From contig DASYQV010000003.1 in the NCBI GenBank assembly GCA_036005125.1, positions 1-15,259 of the forward strand: a stretch of DNA of 15,259 bases, in the 5' to 3' direction. This DNA is from DASYQV01 sp036005125 (GTDB lineage Bacteria > Acidobacteriota > Vicinamibacteria > Vicinamibacterales > UBA2999). Both the position numbers and the translations under genes were made by a program. The stretch's first letter is position 1. The number at the start of each line of letters is the position of its first letter. Shown here piece after piece: positions 12,840 through 15,259 of this stretch. The notes under the pieces were generated by a model, which was not told where the DNA came from, made no database searches, and saw only the letters and a program-made list of their open reading frames with translations.

Positions 12840-14861
12840 TTACATTCTAGGCGGAACCTCGACCCCCATCAGATCGAGCGCCCGCTTGAGCTGATCTCTC
12901 ACGTAAATCACCGCCCCGGCGCGCCACCGTCGGACGTCGTCGCGCTCCTCGTTGAGGATGGGCGAACGGTGATAGAACGCGTTGAACGCCTGCGCCAGCG
13001 AAAACGTGTACTTCGCCAGCACGGAAAACTCGAGGGATCGCACGACCTGTTCGACCACTTCGTCGAGCCGGGATGCCTCGAGCACGAGCGACCAGAGCTC
13101 GTGGCTGCCGTGCTCGCCATTCAGCTCCGCAGGCGGCACGTCGCCGAGCGTCCGGACGAGCGCCGCCTCGTCGAGGCCGTCGCGCTGTTGCACCTTCTGA
13201 AAGATGTTGTTCGCGCGGACGATCGCGTACTGGATGTAAGGTCCGCTCTCGCCCTCGAAGCTGAGCGCCTCGTCCATGTCGAATGCGATCACTTTGCCCC
13301 GCGAGAACTTGATCAGGAAATACCGCGCCGCCGCGATGGCGATTATCTGGGCGATGCGCAGGGACTCCGTCTTGCTCAACTCCGGGTTGCGTTTCTCAAC
13401 CTCCGCGCCCGCTTTCTCGACCAGCCGATCCAGCAGGTCGTCGGCTTTGACGCCGAGTCCCTTCCGCCCTGACACCTCGACAAACGGTTTCCGCGCTTCT
13501 TCGGAATCCGGTGGCGGCGCATAGCCCAGCTCGCGCGCGGTCGCGTGCGACAGCGCCACCATTTCATACGAGAAATGGTGCGACTTCCCGGCGGCTTCGG
13601 GATGGCCGACGGCGATGAGCGCCTGCTTCAACAGCTTCTGCAGATACGACTGCCTCACGTCGATGACGTTGTAGACGTACGCGCCGCCGCCGAACAACGG
13701 ATGATTCCGCTCGCCGTCCGTGTTCGTGGTCGCCCACAGCGGTCCCCGCGGCCGGTTCGCGAAGATGCGGTAGTGGAAATCCTTGCCGAGCAGCCCCAGC
13801 TTCCAGAACTGGTAGGCGATGTCCTTGCCGACGTAGGTGACGGTGCCGTTCGATCGAACGATCACCTTCTCGCGTTGTCCGTCGGCGCCCCCTTCCTCAT
13901 CCTGGCTGGCGTCGCTCCCGCTGCTCTCCGTATCCTCGCCGTCCTGGATCGGCATCACCCAGCAGCCGGCGAGGCGTCCCTCGGCCTGCAGATACACGGC
14001 GCCGCTGGCTTTCAGCACGTCGAAGGCCTGCGCCCAGAATTTCAGTCGCAGGATGTCCCCCTCCCACGTGAGCAGGTCGTAATCGACGTTCATCCGACCC
14101 ATCGTCTTCAGGTGGCTGCGCACGATGCGGTCGGCAATGAAACCTGCGATCGTGGCGTTCGCGTTGCCGCCGTGCTCGATGTCGTGCAGCATCTCGGCCC
14201 GCACCGCCAGCCTGACTTTGTCCTGCTCGTACCAATCTGTTACGCGCGCGTACAGGTCCCAGCAGTAGTAATCGAAGCGGGTGGTATCGGCTGTTTCGCG
14301 GATCTGCTCGAGCGACTTGCCTTCGAGGACTCTGAAACCCACGACAACGTCGGCAATCTGGACGCCGGTGTCGTCGATGTAGTTCTGTACTTCCACCGGC
14401 ACGCCGCGGAAACGGAGCGCCCGGACCAGAGTATCTCCGAGGGCGGAGTTGCGGAGGTGGCCGATGTGCGCCGCCTTGTTCGGATTGATGGCGGTGTGCT
14501 CGACGATGGCCTTTCCCTCGGCGACGCGTGACGGCGCGGCGGCGCCCCTCTCCGCGAGACGTTCGAGGAGGAACGCGGGGCGCTCGAGGGACAGATTCAG
14601 GTAGCCGTTCGGCGCGGCCGCCACACGCGCGATGCCTTCGAGCGATCCGAAGGCGCCGGCAATCTCCTGTGCGATCGCGCGTGGCGCCTTGCGCAGACGG
14701 CGCGCCAGCTCGAACGCGACCGGCGAACCGAGATCACCCAGCTCGCGATTCGGTGGATAGTCGAGGGCGATCGCGGGCAGCGACTCCGGGTCGAGGCTGT
14801 AGAGCGTTCTCAGCACGCGGCCGATGTGTGCGCGGATGCGGTCGTGAACGGGCAGGATCAT
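12840..14861 (-). CDS. argS: Arginine--tRNA ligase
   Basis: This 673-residue class Ia synthetase charges tRNA-Arg. The amino-terminal Add-1 domain (about 1-100) contains the NRELGDLGSPVAFELAR helix. The HIGH motif is His132-Ile-Gly-His135 in INPNKAAHIGHLRNSALGD. SGRKGLGVKADDLLD (464-478) takes the place of the KMSKS loop, and EGESGPYIQYAIVRA leads into the DALR anticodon-binding domain (about 540-673). The protein is about 95 residues longer than E. coli ArgS, part of it an acidic, Ser/Gly-rich insertion at about 308-330 (DGEDTESSGSDASQDEEGG) before VIVRSNGTVTYVGKDIAYQFWK. The ATG at 14861 gives the expected start. TTGACA lies 8-13 nt before it but has no matching -10 at promoter spacing, and no Shine-Dalgarno sequence is evident. 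The hydrolase gene follows after 10 nt. Confidence 0.96.
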   Translation of the reverse strand: MILPVHDRIRAHIGRVLRTLYSLDPESLPAIALDYPPNRELGDLGSPVAFELARRLRKAPRAIAQEIAGAFGSLEGIARVAAAPNGYLNLSLERPAFLLERLAERGAAAPSRVAEGKAIVEHTAINPNKAAHIGHLRNSALGDTLVRALRFRGVPVEVQNYIDDTGVQIADVVVGFRVLEGKSLEQIRETADTTRFDYYCWDLYARVTDWYEQDKVRLAVRAEMLHDIEHGGNANATIAGFIADRIVRSHLKTMGRMNVDYDLLTWEGDILRLKFWAQAFDVLKASGAVYLQAEGRLAGCWVMPIQDGEDTESSGSDASQDEEGGADGQREKVIVRSNGTVTYVGKDIAYQFWKLGLLGKDFHYRIFANRPRGPLWATTNTDGERNHPLFGGGAYVYNVIDVRQSYLQKLLKQALIAVGHPEAAGKSHHFSYEMVALSHATARELGYAPPPDSEEARKPFVEVSGRKGLGVKADDLLDRLVEKAGAEVEKRNPELSKTESLRIAQIIAIAAARYFLIKFSRGKVIAFDMDEALSFEGESGPYIQYAIVRANNIFQKVQQRDGLDEAALVRTLGDVPPAELNGEHGSHELWSLVLEASRLDEVVEQVVRSLEFSVLAKYTFSLAQAFNAFYHRSPILNEERDDVRRWRAGAVIYVRDQLKRALDLMGVEVPPRM

Positions 14862-14939
14862 CGGCGACGTGTCAACGGTGATGGCTGAGTTTTGGATCCG
14901 GTTCGGATTGCGATTCGGCGCCGGAGTGCGGTACGCTTT

Positions 14940-15233
14940 TCAAATGGTTCGAGGCGGTGACGCCATCACGATAATCTGTTGCGTCGGCGCCGCCATGAGC
15001 GCCGTATAGAGTCCGCCCAGCGATCCCCCTGCAATGCGATCCACCACCACAGAGACACCAGCTTCCCGATATCGCCGGTCATCGTGGCCCACGATCAGGA
15101 TGTGCGGCGTCAGCGTGTGTAGCATGCCCAGCTGGCGATCGAGAACGGACCGGTCGCCGACCGGAAGCGCGCTCTTGTCGAGGCCGCCCGGCCGTCGCGC
15201 CCGACCGCCGGCGAGAATCGCTGCAGTCCACAT
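14940..15233 (-). pseudogene. mobA: Truncated molybdenum cofactor guanylyltransferase (MobA-like)
   Basis: The 97-residue product begins MWTAAILAGGRARR and continues PGGLDKSALPVGDRSVLDRQL, the nucleotide-binding start of MobA, which attaches GMP to molybdopterin. In MobA the loop is usually RRMGG; here it is RRPGG. The frame continues through VDRIAGGSLGGLYTALMAAP to IIVMA, where a functional MobA would read CDxPF with the metal-binding aspartate. Instead it reads SPPRTI and stops, giving about half the usual length of about 190-210 residues. No continuation of the family is seen in other frames of the 78 nt before argS. A GTG at 15242 is an alternative start. It is most likely a deletion remnant; a functional short nucleotidyltransferase is unlikely without the aspartate. 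Confidence 0.75.
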
Positions 15234-15248
15234 GAGCGGCACCGTCGC

Positions 15249-15259
15249 ATACGTAGGTC
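15249..15259. repeat. Possible edge of another REP-like palindrome
   Basis: The window ends ATACGTAGGTC, close to the ACGTAGGCCG flank that precedes copies A, B and E. It lies just upstream of the truncated mobA. The rest of the unit, if any, is outside the window, so this may be chance. Confidence 0.25.

Noticed and set aside
13545..14531. Plus-strand open frame of about 330 codons within argS
   Set aside because: Antisense of argS, whose HIGH motif and anticodon domain are intact. No ribosome site or domain pattern in the antisense product.

Overview
The window is GC-rich, densely coded bacterial chromosome. Protein style and the short intergenic palindromes built on ACGTAGGCCG suggest Acidobacteriota, possibly the Vicinamibacteria lineage. 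That assignment is an impression from sequence style; there is no rRNA or other marker here to test it. No tRNA, CRISPR array, prophage or complete mobile element was seen.

Layout, left to right: the 3' end of an unidentified plus-strand gene (to 193); a cluster of REP-like palindromes; glutamate dehydrogenase gdhA on the minus strand (327-1577); then, read divergently, a two-subunit coenzyme-B12 acyl-CoA mutase (1831-3504 and 3628-4038). The mutase active-site residues match isobutyryl-CoA mutase better than methylmalonyl-CoA mutase. A second REP-like pair follows, then a response regulator with a long disordered middle and a PopZ-like helical tail (4149-5426), a structured 145-nt gap, and a tight valS-nadC-birA cluster (5596-9837) with overlapping gene ends. 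Next come an unrecognised protein (9959-10678) and a TrmA/RlmD-type RNA methyltransferase (10775-12055). Two minus-strand genes converge on these: argS (14861-12840) and a class I glutamine-amidotransferase-like hydrolase (12829-12146). A half-length mobA remnant lies upstream of argS at the right edge.

Most genes are housekeeping: aminoacyl-tRNA synthesis, NAD synthesis, protein biotinylation, RNA methylation and nitrogen or branched acyl-CoA metabolism. The unusual material lies between the genes. Several intergenic gaps carry heptanucleotide (7-bp) repeats. In the three clearest cases they are arranged as inverted arms that fill the gap almost exactly from the stop codon of one gene to the start, or convergent stop, of the next. 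Each gap uses a different heptamer. A fourth gap carries 7-bp periodicity in the gdhA leader. A fifth contains a roughly 100-bp-period duplication of the upstream gene's 3' end that preserves an ATGA stop-start overlap. Two genes (the mutase large subunit and valS) have a -10-like hexamer only 10-11 nt before the ATG, suggesting almost leaderless mRNAs.
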